DNA of 64,000 bases, from positions 4,431,525-4,495,524 of the forward strand of contig NZ_CP092282.1 of the NCBI RefSeq assembly GCF_024972775.1. The letters are read 5' to 3'. The stretch's first letter is position 1. Every line of letters begins with the position of its first letter. Both the position numbers and the translations under genes were made by a program. This DNA is from Dehalobacter sp. DCM (GTDB lineage Bacteria > Bacillota > Desulfitobacteriia > Desulfitobacteriales > Syntrophobotulaceae). The notes under the pieces were generated by a model. It ran no database searches, was not told the origin of the DNA, and saw only the letters and a program-made list of their open reading frames with translations. This document shows positions 18,548-28,303 of this stretch, piece by piece.

Positions 18548-19537
18548 TTAAAGACTATTTACAATGCAGACAGGCCGTTTTCCGTCTTGTACGCGTCGCA
18601 TGTTTGTCGCAATATTTTTGTAAATCGTTTCAAACACATTCTTTGTGAGGCCGGCAATATGGGGAGAGAGCGAAACGCGATACTGGTATTCTTCAGGGAG
18701 ATTTAAAATTGGATTATCCAGTAAAACCGGTTCCGGTGCCAATGTATCCAACCCGGCACCCGCTATTTGTCCTGATACGATGGCTTCCTTCAAATCGTCA
18801 TGGTTTATAATTTCACCCCTGGCCGTATTGATCAGTATGGCTGTCTTTTTCATCTTAGAAAAAACATCCCGATTAAACATGTTAATTGTTTTTGGGGTGA
18901 CTGGAACATGGATACTGATGATATCACATTGTTTATATATCGCTTCTAAATCCAGATAGGTAACATTTAATTGTTCTTCCGTTTTAATATCAACCGGCTT
19001 GGTATTATTGTAGCTGACTCTGCAGCCAAATCCCTTGAGTCTTTTGGCTGTTTCTCTTCCGATAGCACCAAAGCCAATAATCCCAACATGACAAAACTCA
19101 AGTTCAGGTATTCCTTCCAAGCAAAACTGGCCTTTTGCCTCGATCTGCTTTCCTTTTCTTATCATCATTTCGCCTTCACTGAAGCGCCGCAGGGTTGTCA
19201 GCATTAATAAAACAGTTTGTTCGGCTACCGCCCCTGCATTGACCGAAAAATTGTTACAAACATACACATTGCGTTCTCTTGCCGCTTCGATATCAATTCG
19301 GTTGTATCCCACCCCTTCCGAATGAATCATTTTTAATGCCGGCAGTGCCTCAATGATTTTTCTGCTAACAGGCAAAATGGCGTCTACCAAGATGCATTCT
19401 GCATCGCTTGCTTTTTCTATGACCTCGTCATCTGTGTAGTGTTGACCGATGTCAATCATTTCCCAATCCGCCGGTATCATCGACTTATGCATATAGTGAT
19501 CAACTCGGGCTTTTGACGTTAAAATTGCAATTTTCAT
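18548..19537 (-). CDS. D-isomer-specific 2-hydroxyacid dehydrogenase
   Basis: 329 aa. The NAD-binding motif is GIIGFGAIGRETAKRLKGFG. The catalytic set is Arg in INTARGEIINHDDL, Glu in DTLAPEPVL and His in SLSPHIAGLT. The first step of SerA (3-phosphoglycerate), glyoxylate/hydroxypyruvate reductase and D-lactate-type enzymes are all possible. There is no C-terminal ACT domain, so classical SerA is less likely. It stands alone between the GGDEF gene and rlmH, and the substrate is undetermined. Confidence 0.88.
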   Translation of the reverse strand: MKIAILTSKARVDHYMHKSMIPADWEMIDIGQHYTDDEVIEKASDAECILVDAILPVSRKIIEALPALKMIHSEGVGYNRIDIEAARERNVYVCNNFSVNAGAVAEQTVLLMLTTLRRFSEGEMMIRKGKQIEAKGQFCLEGIPELEFCHVGIIGFGAIGRETAKRLKGFGCRVSYNNTKPVDIKTEEQLNVTYLDLEAIYKQCDIISIHVPVTPKTINMFNRDVFSKMKKTAILINTARGEIINHDDLKEAIVSGQIAGAGLDTLAPEPVLLDNPILNLPEEYQYRVSLSPHIAGLTKNVFETIYKNIATNMRRVQDGKRPVCIVNSL

Positions 19538-19673
19538 GACTTATTCCCCCATATTATTCCAGTCTTTATCTGATTGCCAATTACAAATGGAACTCCCAAA
19601 AAGTACGATTCAGATCTTTTGACAGTGTCGCATCTTTACTTTGCCATCTCGCCATAAGTGCCATAATTAAAGC

Positions 19674-20156
19674 TCATTTATGATAAGTCTCTCCTTTATT
19701 GATTTTGCAGGCACGGTATATCTGTTCAAGTAGCATTAGCCGGATGAGCTGGTGCGGAAAAGTAAGCATGGAAAAAGACCACCGAAAATCAGCTCGCTTT
19801 CGGACTTCATCTGCCGTGCCTAACGAACCGCCTATGATAAATGTTATCCTGCTTTGCCCCGCCAGCGCCCGTCCTTCCATAAGCTCACCCACCTCAGGTG
19901 AGGTAAGCACCTTGCCCTGCAGATCCAGTAGCACGACAAAATCCTGACTTGAGATTAGCTTTAATAACTTCTCACCTTCTTTTTGTCTGACTTTTTCCTC
20001 TTCGGCGGCAGATGCTTTTTCCGGACAAGGTTCATCATCAACTTCAAGGATTTTTAGACGAACATAACTGTTAAGGCGCTTTGAATACTCTTTAATTCCA
20101 TCCTGAAGATATTTTTCTTTTATTCTGCCAACGGTCAGAATTGTTATTTGCAGCAT
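19674..20156 (-). CDS. rlmH: 23S rRNA (pseudouridine-1915-N3) methyltransferase RlmH
   Basis: 160 aa, the family's standard length. This SPOUT-fold enzyme opens with ITILTVGRIKEKYLQDGIKEYSKRL and has the SAM-binding knot ITFIIGGSLGTADEVRKRADF. The C-terminus is MLLEQIYRACKINKGETYHK, where the terminal YHK motif is typical. It methylates pseudouridine 1915 in helix 69 on assembled ribosomes. Confidence 0.96.
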   Translation of the reverse strand: MLQITILTVGRIKEKYLQDGIKEYSKRLNSYVRLKILEVDDEPCPEKASAAEEEKVRQKEGEKLLKLISSQDFVVLLDLQGKVLTSPEVGELMEGRALAGQSRITFIIGGSLGTADEVRKRADFRWSFSMLTFPHQLIRLMLLEQIYRACKINKGETYHK

Positions 20157-20390
20157 ATATTTTCTCCACTATTTACCAAATAATACTTTTTAAATTCTTC
20201 TATACTGACTATACTTATACTGTGATGCGCCGTCAAGATTGGACTTATATGAACAATTGATTTTGCTGCTATTAATAATTTACTATAGATATTCTTTGGT
20301 TCTTTCGGTTAATTATATAAATTGTTCAATTAATTACAACGAGAGCTTTTTAATATTTTGTCAATAATAATATTACGGAGGTGAAGATAA

Positions 20391-20618
20391 ATGGGCAGAA
20401 CAAGTGAAAGCACAAAAAAGCTGCTGCAAAATTTAAAAATGGAAGCAGCTGCGGAAATCGGGTATCTCGATTTTGTCAGAGAAAACAATGACCATTATAA
20501 GGGCGATGTGACTGCGAGACAAAATGGTCTGGAAGGCGGCCCGATCGGCGGCCAGATGGTCAAGAAAATGGTCGCTTTTGCTGAGCAGCAAATGAAGCAG
20601 AATAACGGCAAACTATAG
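20391..20618 (+). CDS. Alpha/beta-type small acid-soluble spore protein
   Basis: 75 aa. It carries the two SASP blocks: MEAAAEIGYLDF near residues 21-32, and YKGDVTARQNGLEGGPIGGQMVKKMVAFAE. These proteins coat and protect spore DNA and are degraded by GPR protease on germination. CGGAGGTGAAGATAA precedes the ATG. The 230-bp upstream region should hold a sigma-G promoter, but I could not identify a convincing one. The gene opposes the large activase gene. Confidence 0.92.
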   Translation: MGRTSESTKKLLQNLKMEAAAEIGYLDFVRENNDHYKGDVTARQNGLEGGPIGGQMVKKMVAFAEQQMKQNNGKL

Positions 20619-20752
20619 TCTTTGACTGCATTACTCGAATCATTGCTAATCCGCAATAATAACTTGCTCATAAACATGAAATGACCGTGCCGCTACTTTC
20701 TATCCGTATCGCCATAGCAAAAGGTTTCTCACGCTTTTTGCATTCGTGACAT

Positions 20753-20799
20753 AAAAACAGGCCAAATGCTTAAATGCCTTCAGCCTGTTTTTCCTTTTT
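20753..20799 (+). terminator. Bidirectional terminator between the SASP and activase genes
   Basis: Inverted repeat AAAAACAGGC (20753-20762) / GCCTGTTTTT (20783-20792), followed on the plus strand by CCTTTTTT. On the minus strand the stem also ends in TTTTT. It serves both convergent genes. Confidence 0.8.
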
Positions 20800-20826
20800 T
20801 GTATTTAAATTATGCATAATCTCCGG

Positions 20827-23800
20827 TTAGATAATTTTTTGTTCTGTTTCTGGTTTTTCTAATCTGCCTGTCTCCAGAGGAATCGTCATCGAATCTCTAC
20901 TCGTGGCGTCGACAGCCGCGTTACTGTGATTATTCGTTCCGTTTGCTTCTTTCTCCATATTCTTAAAAGCTACCGACAACATCAGTTTAATTCGGTTGAT
21001 CTGATTGACTTGGCTGGCTCCCGGATCATAATCGATCGGAACAATATTGGCCTGGGGATACTGACGCTTCAGCTCCCGTACCATGCCTTTGCCGGTAATA
21101 TGGTTAGGCAAACAGGCGAAAGGCTGCAGACAAGCGACATTGCTGGCGCCGCTTTCGATAAGTTCGATCATTTCTGCCGTTAAAAACCAACCCTCTCCGG
21201 TCTGGTGACCGAGATGCATGATTTTACCGGCCATATTAGCTAATTCATAAATGGATTTAGGGGGGTGATACCGTTCGCTTTTTTTTAGAACACGTTTCAT
21301 TACGCGGCGATAATTTTCCATCCGCCAAATAAGATAACGGCTGATCAGCTCGCCTTTAAGTGATCCCGCTAATTTACTTCTCCGGAATATGGTGCCGTAA
21401 GCACAATACATAAAGAAATCCATCAAATCCGGCATGACGGCTTCTGCCCCTTCTTTTTCCAGGACGTCCACAATAAAGTTATTTGCAAAGGGATGGAACT
21501 TTACAAGGATCTCGCCGACAACCCCCACTTTTGGTTTCTTAATATTCAGAGTTTCTATTTTTTCAAATTCCTCAACCACACGACGGATATTCCGGTGGTA
21601 TTCCCGAGCACGCATCCCTGCCAGGCTCGGCTTCAATTCCTTCAGCCATTTATCAAGCAGCGCATTTGTTTCTCCGGCATTTTTCTCATAGGGGCGAGTG
21701 GCAAAAGTCAAACGCATAAGCAAATCACCATATACTGTAGCCATAACACACCGTTTGATCATCTTCATCGATAGTTTAAATCCCGGATTTGATTCCAGCC
21801 CTCCCGCATTCAGAGATATAACGGGAATGTGTTCCATCCCGGCATCTTTTAACGCTTTACGAATAAAACCGATATAGTTACTGGCACGGCACCCTCCACC
21901 CGTCTGTGACATGATGACGGCCGTCTTGTTCAGATCGTATCTGCCGGATTTTAATGCGGCCATAATTTGACCGACAACAAGAATCGAGGGATAACAGGCA
22001 TCGTTATGCACATGCAAGAGTCCCTGTTCGACGACACCCATTTCGACATCCGGCAGTATCTCCATTTTGTAGCCTTCTAACCGAACAGCCTCCTGGATCA
22101 GTTCAAAATGAATGGGAGCCATCTGCGGCGATAAAATCGTATACTCCTCTTTCATCGCTTCTGTGAACACAACCCGCTTCTTGGTCTCAAACAGTTTTTT
22201 TGCTTTGATTTGTTTTTTATCTCTTTCCTGCATCGCTGCAAGCAAGGAACGAATACGGATACGGACAGCACCGAGGTTATTGATTTCGTCAATCTTGACC
22301 AACGTATACGTTTTTCTGTACTGATGAAGGATCTCTTGGACCTGATCGGTAGTAACCGCATCCAAACCGCAGCCAAAGGAATTTAGCTGGACAAGCTCCA
22401 ATTCATCCCGAGTCGCTACAAAACTGGCTGCAGCATACAGCCTGGAATGATATACCCATTGGTCTAGAACACGCAACGGTCTTTCCACTTGTCCCAGATG
22501 CGCAACGGCATCTTCAGTCAGTACCGCCATACCCAGACCGGCAATCATCTCCGGAATACCATGGTTCACTTCCGGATCGGTGTGATAAGGACGACCGGCC
22601 AGGACAATCCCTTTTCGGTTATTCTTCTCAAGATAATCCAAAATTTCTTCGGCTTTCGTCCGAAGATCCTGACGAACGGCATCTCTTTCGACAAATGCTT
22701 TATCCACTGCCACGGCTGCTTCCTGTTTGGTAACGCCCAGCGCTTTAAATTCTTCATAGATACGGACTTTTAAACGTTCCGGGTTATCGATCGGCAGGAA
22801 GGGGAAAATAAGCTCAACCTGCTTGTTCCTTATCTCATCCACATTGGCATGGATCGCTTCCGGATAGGATGTCACAATCGGACAATTGTAATTGTTGTTG
22901 ACACCCTCCATCTCTTTTTCGTCCCTCGGCAAACAAGGGTAAAAGATCCGCTTAATCCCTTTATTCATCAGATCCCGAATATGCCCGTTCGTTAATTTTG
23001 CCGGGTAACACAAGGATTCAGAAGCCACCGTTTCCATCCCCAGCTCGAAAATCCGTTTCGAAGAACGGCTGGATAAAATAACCCTGAAGCCAAGTTCCGT
23101 CAGTAAGGTAAACCAGAACGGATAATGCTCATACATGTTCAACGCACGCGGGATCCCAATCTCCCCACGTGGGGCTTCATCTTTTTTCAACGGTTTATAA
23201 GCAAACAGCCGCTTATATTTATAATCAAATAAATTGGGGATCTCTTCTGTCTTACTTTCATAGCCCGCACCAAGTTCGCAGCGATTCCCTGTCAGGAATT
23301 CACGGCCATCAGAAAATTGATTGACCGTCAGCAAGCAGTTATTTCCACACAAACCACAATGCCGCGTCTTGGTTTCGGTATGAAAATTCTCCAATTTGTC
23401 CGCACCAAGCAAGGTAGACTCCTGCCCGGTCTGATAACGATCTTTAGCAATTAATGCGGCTCCGAAGGCACCCATGATCCCTGCGATATCCGGTCTCACG
23501 ACTTTGCGGCCTGTGACAAGTTCAAAACTTCTTAATACAGCGTCATTTTTAAAAGTTCCGCCTTGAACAACAATTTTTTCACCAACTTCTGAGGAATTAT
23601 GCAGGCGAATAACCTTATATAACGCATTTTTTACGACAGAATACGATATCCCGGCAGCAATACTGCCGATATCGGCGCCTTCCTTCTGGACCTGCTTAAT
23701 TTTAGAATTCATAAACACCGTACACCGCGTGCCTAAATCGACCGGCGTTTTTGAGAACAGCCCCCGCTGGACAAATTCGGTTAACGGGAGGCTCAAGGAT

Positions 23801-25170
23801 TCAGCCAGAGTTTCGATAAAAGAACCACAGCCCGATGAGCAGGCCTCATTCAGCATAATATTATTAATGACACCGTCTTGAATCAGCATGCATTTCATAT
23901 CCTGACCGCCGATATCCAGGATAAAGTCGACTCCCGGCAGAAAATGTTCCGCGCCTTTTAAATGGGCAACTGTTTCAATCTCGCCATGGTCTACTCTCAG
24001 TGCCGCTTTTAATAATGCCTCGCCATATCCGGTAACAACCGATCCGGCAATAAATGCCCCGGACGGCATCGCCTGATAGAGCATCTGCAGTGCGGCGATC
24101 GTTGATCTCAGAGGGCTTCCCAGATTACTGCCATAATGGGAATATACCAAATTGCCTTCCATATCAACCAAAGCCAGTTTCGTTGTTGTAGAGCCTGCGT
24201 CGATCCCTAAGAAACAGGCACCACTCACCTCTGCTAACGTTTTTTTTGCAACAGTATGCTGTTGATGCCGTTTGCTGAATTCCGCATAGTCCTCTTCGGT
24301 GTTGAACAACGGCTGCAGAAGAGTCGTTGCCGAATCCGAATTGTGCAGATTGGGAATATTATTATAGAGCGTATTCAGATTAATTGTTTCATTCATCTTT
24401 GAAGCCAGTGCTGCGCCAATGGCGACAAAGAACTGGGCATTATCCGGGGCGATACTATTTTCCGGCTTCAATTTCAGTGTTTCAATAAAGCGCTTGCGCA
24501 GTTCCGGCAAGAAGGAAAGAGGGCCTCCCAAAAACGCCACGTTGCCGCGGATGGGTTTCCCACATGCCAAACCGGCAATGGTTTGATTGACCACCGCCTG
24601 AAATATGGATGCGGCGATATCTTCCTTGGCTGCACCTTCATTCAAGAGCGGTTGGATATCCGTTTTTGCGAAAACGCCGCAGCGGGAAGCAATCGGATAA
24701 ATTTCCTTATGCTGGGTTGCTAAATCATTTAACCCTTTAGCATCCGTCTTTAACAAGATAGCCATTTGGTCAATGAAAGCGCCCGTCCCTCCTGCACATG
24801 TCCCATTCATCCGCAGCTCAGGCGCACTGCCGAAGTAGGTGATTTTAGCGTCTTCCCCCCCCAACTCGATGGCAACATCCGTAGTTGGAATAAAACGCTC
24901 GATGGCCTTCTGACAGGCAATGACCTCCTGAATAAAAGGGATCGCCAGCTGTTCAGATGTAGACATCCCGCTGGATCCGGTAATATTCATTGTGACTTTT
25001 TCGTTCCGGAATTGAACGTATATTTTTTGCAGCAGGTTGCTGACAGTGTGCTGAACATCAGAAAAATGCCGTTGATAACTGCTGAAAACCAAGTTATCAT
25101 TCTCGTCCAAGATGGCAATCTTTACAGTTGTTGAACCAACATCCAAACCGATATGCATACGTTTAGACAT
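20827..25170 (-). CDS. Giant acyl-CoA-dehydratase-type activase (BadF/BcrA family, DUF2229)
   Basis: 1447 aa from the ATG at 25170, supported by AAAGGAGCGAAAGA. There are two ASKHA ATPase modules of the HgdC/BcrA/D type. The first starts [15 protein letters not shown] with [15 protein letters not shown]; the second starts at about residue 310 with [15 protein letters not shown] and [15 protein letters not shown]. The Cys in each would bridge a [4Fe-4S] cluster. A four-Cys motif CGLCGNNC...NRCELG comes next, then DUF2229 and an HgdB-like C-terminal half ([40 protein letters not shown]). Family members drive ATP-dependent low-potential electron transfer. The partner and substrate are unknown here. 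Confidence 0.88.
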   Translation of the reverse strand: MSKRMHIGLDVGSTTVKIAILDENDNLVFSSYQRHFSDVQHTVSNLLQKIYVQFRNEKVTMNITGSSGMSTSEQLAIPFIQEVIACQKAIERFIPTTDVAIELGGEDAKITYFGSAPELRMNGTCAGGTGAFIDQMAILLKTDAKGLNDLATQHKEIYPIASRCGVFAKTDIQPLLNEGAAKEDIAASIFQAVVNQTIAGLACGKPIRGNVAFLGGPLSFLPELRKRFIETLKLKPENSIAPDNAQFFVAIGAALASKMNETINLNTLYNNIPNLHNSDSATTLLQPLFNTEEDYAEFSKRHQQHTVAKKTLAEVSGACFLGIDAGSTTTKLALVDMEGNLVYSHYGSNLGSPLRSTIAALQMLYQAMPSGAFIAGSVVTGYGEALLKAALRVDHGEIETVAHLKGAEHFLPGVDFILDIGGQDMKCMLIQDGVINNIMLNEACSSGCGSFIETLAESLSLPLTEFVQRGLFSKTPVDLGTRCTVFMNSKIKQVQKEGADIGSIAAGISYSVVKNALYKVIRLHNSSEVGEKIVVQGGTFKNDAVLRSFELVTGRKVVRPDIAGIMGAFGAALIAKDRYQTGQESTLLGADKLENFHTETKTRHCGLCGNNCLLTVNQFSDGREFLTGNRCELGAGYESKTEEIPNLFDYKYKRLFAYKPLKKDEAPRGEIGIPRALNMYEHYPFWFTLLTELGFRVILSSRSSKRIFELGMETVASESLCYPAKLTNGHIRDLMNKGIKRIFYPCLPRDEKEMEGVNNNYNCPIVTSYPEAIHANVDEIRNKQVELIFPFLPIDNPERLKVRIYEEFKALGVTKQEAAVAVDKAFVERDAVRQDLRTKAEEILDYLEKNNRKGIVLAGRPYHTDPEVNHGIPEMIAGLGMAVLTEDAVAHLGQVERPLRVLDQWVYHSRLYAAASFVATRDELELVQLNSFGCGLDAVTTDQVQEILHQYRKTYTLVKIDEINNLGAVRIRIRSLLAAMQERDKKQIKAKKLFETKKRVVFTEAMKEEYTILSPQMAPIHFELIQEAVRLEGYKMEILPDVEMGVVEQGLLHVHNDACYPSILVVGQIMAALKSGRYDLNKTAVIMSQTGGGCRASNYIGFIRKALKDAGMEHIPVISLNAGGLESNPGFKLSMKMIKRCVMATVYGDLLMRLTFATRPYEKNAGETNALLDKWLKELKPSLAGMRAREYHRNIRRVVEEFEKIETLNIKKPKVGVVGEILVKFHPFANNFIVDVLEKEGAEAVMPDLMDFFMYCAYGTIFRRSKLAGSLKGELISRYLIWRMENYRRVMKRVLKKSERYHPPKSIYELANMAGKIMHLGHQTGEGWFLTAEMIELIESGASNVACLQPFACLPNHITGKGMVRELKRQYPQANIVPIDYDPGASQVNQINRIKLMLSVAFKNMEKEANGTNNHSNAAVDATSRDSMTIPLETGRLEKPETEQKII

Positions 25171-25511
25171 TCTTTCGCTCCTTTTACAATCCGGCTGCAA
25201 ATATTTTCACAGCTTAGGCACAGGTGAGTATTTTTTAGGAATATATACGATCAGACACTGATAATCCTATATTTCACTTATATATTAAAAATTGTGATAC
25301 GCCATGATTATAACATTTTTCAAATTTAATTCCAAATAGCAACTTTTCCTAAGTGTCGCTGTTATCCTCCTTATAAGGTAGCAGGTTGTGTCCGTCCATA
25401 TAGTTTATGAACATTCACTAAAAAATGTATTACGAAATAGAACCGCCGGTCTTAAAGATCAGACACAACGGTTCATCGCATCACCGTCAATTCCTGCTGC
25501 TAAATACGCCA
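25171..25511. other. Intergenic region between htrA and the activase gene
   Basis: 340 bp. Its left end contains an imperfect stem GAACCG...CGGTTC (about 25441-25475) just past htrA, perhaps a weak terminator. The rest is AT-rich and contains the activase promoter. It leaves a leader of roughly 130 nt before the activase start, in which I recognise no riboswitch. Confidence 0.45.
25307..25335 (-). promoter_or_regulatory. Sigma-A promoter of the activase gene
   Basis: On the minus strand TTGGAA (25330-25335), a 17-bp spacer and a perfect TATAAT (25307-25312). It lies about 137 bp before the activase ATG. Confidence 0.55.
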
Positions 25512-26747
25512 TTACTTAATTTCCCCGAGTACGACTTCGGCTGTATACGTATTACCCCCTCGAAAATAGCTGACGGTTACACGATCCCCCACCTTATATT
25601 TAAACAACTGGTGGGTTAACTCCAGCGAATTGGATATGTCAATCCCATTGATTGCCGTAACAATATCCCCGGCTCTGATCCCTGCACGATCTGCCGATCC
25701 GCCATTCTGTACACTGGCAATATAACAGCCCATTGGCCAGTTTTTGTAGGTCGCGTATTCCTCAGTATAACGATCATCGATACCAACTTGAAGGCCCGGA
25801 TGACTGGCGTATCCCTTTTCAATAATCTGCTGGATAAACGGCAGCGCATCGGATATGGGTATGGCAAAGCCCATTCCCTCAAATCCCTGTGTATTGTTTT
25901 TCGCGGAATTGATGCCGATAACCTGTCCACTGTAATTGACGAGAGGACCACCACTGTTACCGGGATTAATGGCTGCATCGGTTTGAATCAAATTAAAACT
26001 TGCTTCTCCCTGTAACAGTAGAAATCGATCCGTTGCCGATACGACGCCGTTCGTTACGGTGCGAGCAAATTCCTGTCCCCCGGGGTTCCCAATCGCAACC
26101 ACCGATTCACCCACCTGCAGCAGAGATGAATCACCAAGCTGCACGGCGGTTAGATTCTGTGTGTCCTCTATTTTAATTACAGCAAGATCTGTTCGTTCAT
26201 CGCCGCCAACCAGCGTTCCGGGCACGTCGCGGCCATCCACCAAGGAAACCATCAATTTTTCGGCGTTTTCAACCACATGATAATTAGTTACGATATACCC
26301 TTTGGTTGAATTGATAATAAATCCGGAACCGCTGCCTGCTTCACTGAGTCCGGTGCTGCCGCCAAAGAAATCGCTGCTGTATTGAAAATTAGCGATCCCG
26401 ACAACGGCCGGTCCGACTGTCTTTGCGATAGTAACAACAGGGGATATTCCGCTGGACGATCCAGCGCTATCGACTGGCGGCGGCGCGCCTTGTTCAATTA
26501 TAACCTTTCCTCCGGATACAATATTGCTGTTAGGATACAAGGCAGGTACTAGTGTCACTGTAATCAAACCGCCTAAGACAGCACTGACAACCGCCAGTAT
26601 CATCGTGGATATGAACCGAGGTTTTTCATTTCTTGATTTTCGGTAGCCATTGTTCCAGCCAGTCCGGTCATGATCCTCATATAAATTATTATCGGGATGG
26701 CTGTAGCTAGTGTTGCGGTCATTATCATTTCGATTAAAGTAATCCAA
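25512..26747 (-). CDS. htrA: HtrA/DegP-type membrane-anchored serine protease with PDZ domain
   Basis: 411 aa. A 45-residue polar cytoplasmic head rich in Asn/Asp/Arg precedes a membrane anchor at about residues 47-68. The trypsin-like domain has catalytic His in VTNYHVVENA, Asp in RTDLAVIKI and Ser in NPGNSGGPLV. One PDZ domain (about 310-405, AGIRAGDIVTAINGIDI) is last. It starts at TTG after GGAGGGAGGG. It degrades misfolded exported proteins. It follows walJ by 20 bp, as in many Firmicute walRK-yycHIJ-htrA loci, although walRK are not present here. Confidence 0.93.
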   Translation of the reverse strand: MDYFNRNDNDRNTSYSHPDNNLYEDHDRTGWNNGYRKSRNEKPRFISTMILAVVSAVLGGLITVTLVPALYPNSNIVSGGKVIIEQGAPPPVDSAGSSSGISPVVTIAKTVGPAVVGIANFQYSSDFFGGSTGLSEAGSGSGFIINSTKGYIVTNYHVVENAEKLMVSLVDGRDVPGTLVGGDERTDLAVIKIEDTQNLTAVQLGDSSLLQVGESVVAIGNPGGQEFARTVTNGVVSATDRFLLLQGEASFNLIQTDAAINPGNSGGPLVNYSGQVIGINSAKNNTQGFEGMGFAIPISDALPFIQQIIEKGYASHPGLQVGIDDRYTEEYATYKNWPMGCYIASVQNGGSADRAGIRAGDIVTAINGIDISNSLELTHQLFKYKVGDRVTVSYFRGGNTYTAEVVLGEIK

Positions 26748-26767
26748 AGGGTATCCCTCCCTCCGTA

Positions 26768-27559
26768 TTATGAACTCAAATCAATCAGTTCATGTGGACA
26801 ATGTCTAGGTGCCACACGAATCTTCAGACTTTGACACTTGCGCCTGATCCTGGAATCTCTTAGTATGTCCACTACGGTTGCCAGAGCAATCTGCGGTGTA
26901 TTATTTTCTTCGCTTAAGTGGGCAAGAACGACTTTCTTGGTATTCTCATCCAACCATTCAATCAATCCTTCTGCCAATTGAACATTGCTTAAATGGCCCC
27001 GGTTTCCGCTGACCCGTTTCTTGAGATGATACGGGTACCTTCCCTGCCAAAGCCTTTCTACATCATGATTCGCTTCAACGACATAGGCATCGCAGCCCTG
27101 AAGATGGCGATGCATCTCCTCTGTAATCATCCCGCTGTCCGTAGCGATACCCAATGCGGCATCATGACTGATGATTTTTAAGCCATAACTTTCCCGGCTG
27201 TCATGGGAAGTGGCAAACAAATTTATTTTCATTCCAGCCAGTTCAAAACTTCTACCAATAATGTTCTTCTGTTCTGGCCGCAGTGTACCGATTTTATCCT
27301 CCAATTCGTCCCAAAGCCCGGCTGTGGCGTATACAGGAATTTTTAGCTTGCGTGCCAATGTTCCGACGCCCTTGATATGATCGGAATGTTCATGGGTGAT
27401 GACGATACCCTCCAGTTGACCTGCGGCTATATTGATCACATCCAGATTTGCGAGGATCCTTTTTGTGGCAATCCCGCAGTCTACCATAAGACTCCGGTTA
27501 TTTTGGCCGACTAATATTGCATTGCCGGAACTGCCGCTGGCCAATGTTGCAAAATACAT
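26768..27559 (-). CDS. walJ: Metallo-beta-lactamase-fold hydrolase, WalJ/YycJ family
   Basis: 263 aa from the ATG at 27559, with GGAAGGTGACAAA directly upstream. It has the metal-binding motif THEHSDHIKGVGTLARKL, ATDSGMITEEM, EANHDVERLW and a further histidine in LAHLSEENNTP. It opens with the family's FATLASGSSGNAILVG. WalJ proteins are dinuclear metal nucleases linked to cell-wall and DNA-repair phenotypes. It is coupled to htrA downstream. Confidence 0.9.
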   Translation of the reverse strand: MYFATLASGSSGNAILVGQNNRSLMVDCGIATKRILANLDVINIAAGQLEGIVITHEHSDHIKGVGTLARKLKIPVYATAGLWDELEDKIGTLRPEQKNIIGRSFELAGMKINLFATSHDSRESYGLKIISHDAALGIATDSGMITEEMHRHLQGCDAYVVEANHDVERLWQGRYPYHLKKRVSGNRGHLSNVQLAEGLIEWLDENTKKVVLAHLSEENNTPQIALATVVDILRDSRIRRKCQSLKIRVAPRHCPHELIDLSS

Positions 27560-27620
27560 TTTGTCACCTTCCCGATTGACTGATTGCACGAAAAATCTGC
27601 TTGGCAGGTATACAACAAGA

Positions 27621-28283
27621 TTATTTCTCCTGGCCAGAACCTTCGCTATCAGCTGGTTCTGTTCCTTCGGCCAACCCGATCATATCCTCGAGATTGCTCT
27701 TCATTTCTTCATCAGTATTATATTTCAGTGCTGTCTGCCAATATTCCTTGGCTTGTGTATAATTTTGTTTAACGTAAAAAAGATACATACCGTAGCCATA
27801 CAAAGCGTCAACATCATGCGGCTCTTTTTTTAAGATCTCCTTATAGGTCTTCTCCGCTAATGCGGCATAGGTTTGATTGGTTGCATCGGCAGTACTGAGA
27901 AGAAAGGCTGACGCCGCCAATTTTAAACTGACTTCCGTATCTTCTTCTTTGGTCAACGCTTCTTGATAGTAGTGAACTGCATTATTTAAGTCTTCCTTAT
28001 ACTCTTCTTCATTCAATTCTATAGAAAGTTGAGACTTTTTGTAATAAGCATCCGCTAAAGCCACAATCGTTTGCAAATCTTCAGGCTTGCTTTGCAGCGT
28101 TACTTTCAGCTGTTCAACAGCTTGCACCCGGGCATTGTATTCTTGCTCCAATGCTGACGGGCTCTCACCATTGACAGCATCATCGGCTGGCGGCATAAAA
28201 AAGACAAATGATGTACCAATCAAAGAGATACACACCATACCGATAATGACATAGACTGCTAGCTTCTGAGTTCGTTTACGCAT
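27621..28283 (-). CDS. Membrane-anchored TPR-repeat protein
   Basis: 220 aa. A short cytoplasmic head (MRKRTQK) is followed by a membrane segment at about residues 9-30, an acidic linker, and then TPR units (LQTIVALADAYYKKSQL, DLNNAVHYYQEALTKEED, VDALYGYGMYLFYVKQNYTQAKEYWQTAL). It probably scaffolds a membrane-associated complex. GGAGGAAAATAAT precedes the ATG. It lies between scfB and walJ, with short gaps on both sides consistent with a long leftward transcript. No specific function can be given. Confidence 0.82.
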   Translation of the reverse strand: MRKRTQKLAVYVIIGMVCISLIGTSFVFFMPPADDAVNGESPSALEQEYNARVQAVEQLKVTLQSKPEDLQTIVALADAYYKKSQLSIELNEEEYKEDLNNAVHYYQEALTKEEDTEVSLKLAASAFLLSTADATNQTYAALAEKTYKEILKKEPHDVDALYGYGMYLFYVKQNYTQAKEYWQTALKYNTDEEMKSNLEDMIGLAEGTEPADSEGSGQEK

Positions 28284-28303
28284 TATTTTCCTCCGTCTGT
28301 TTG

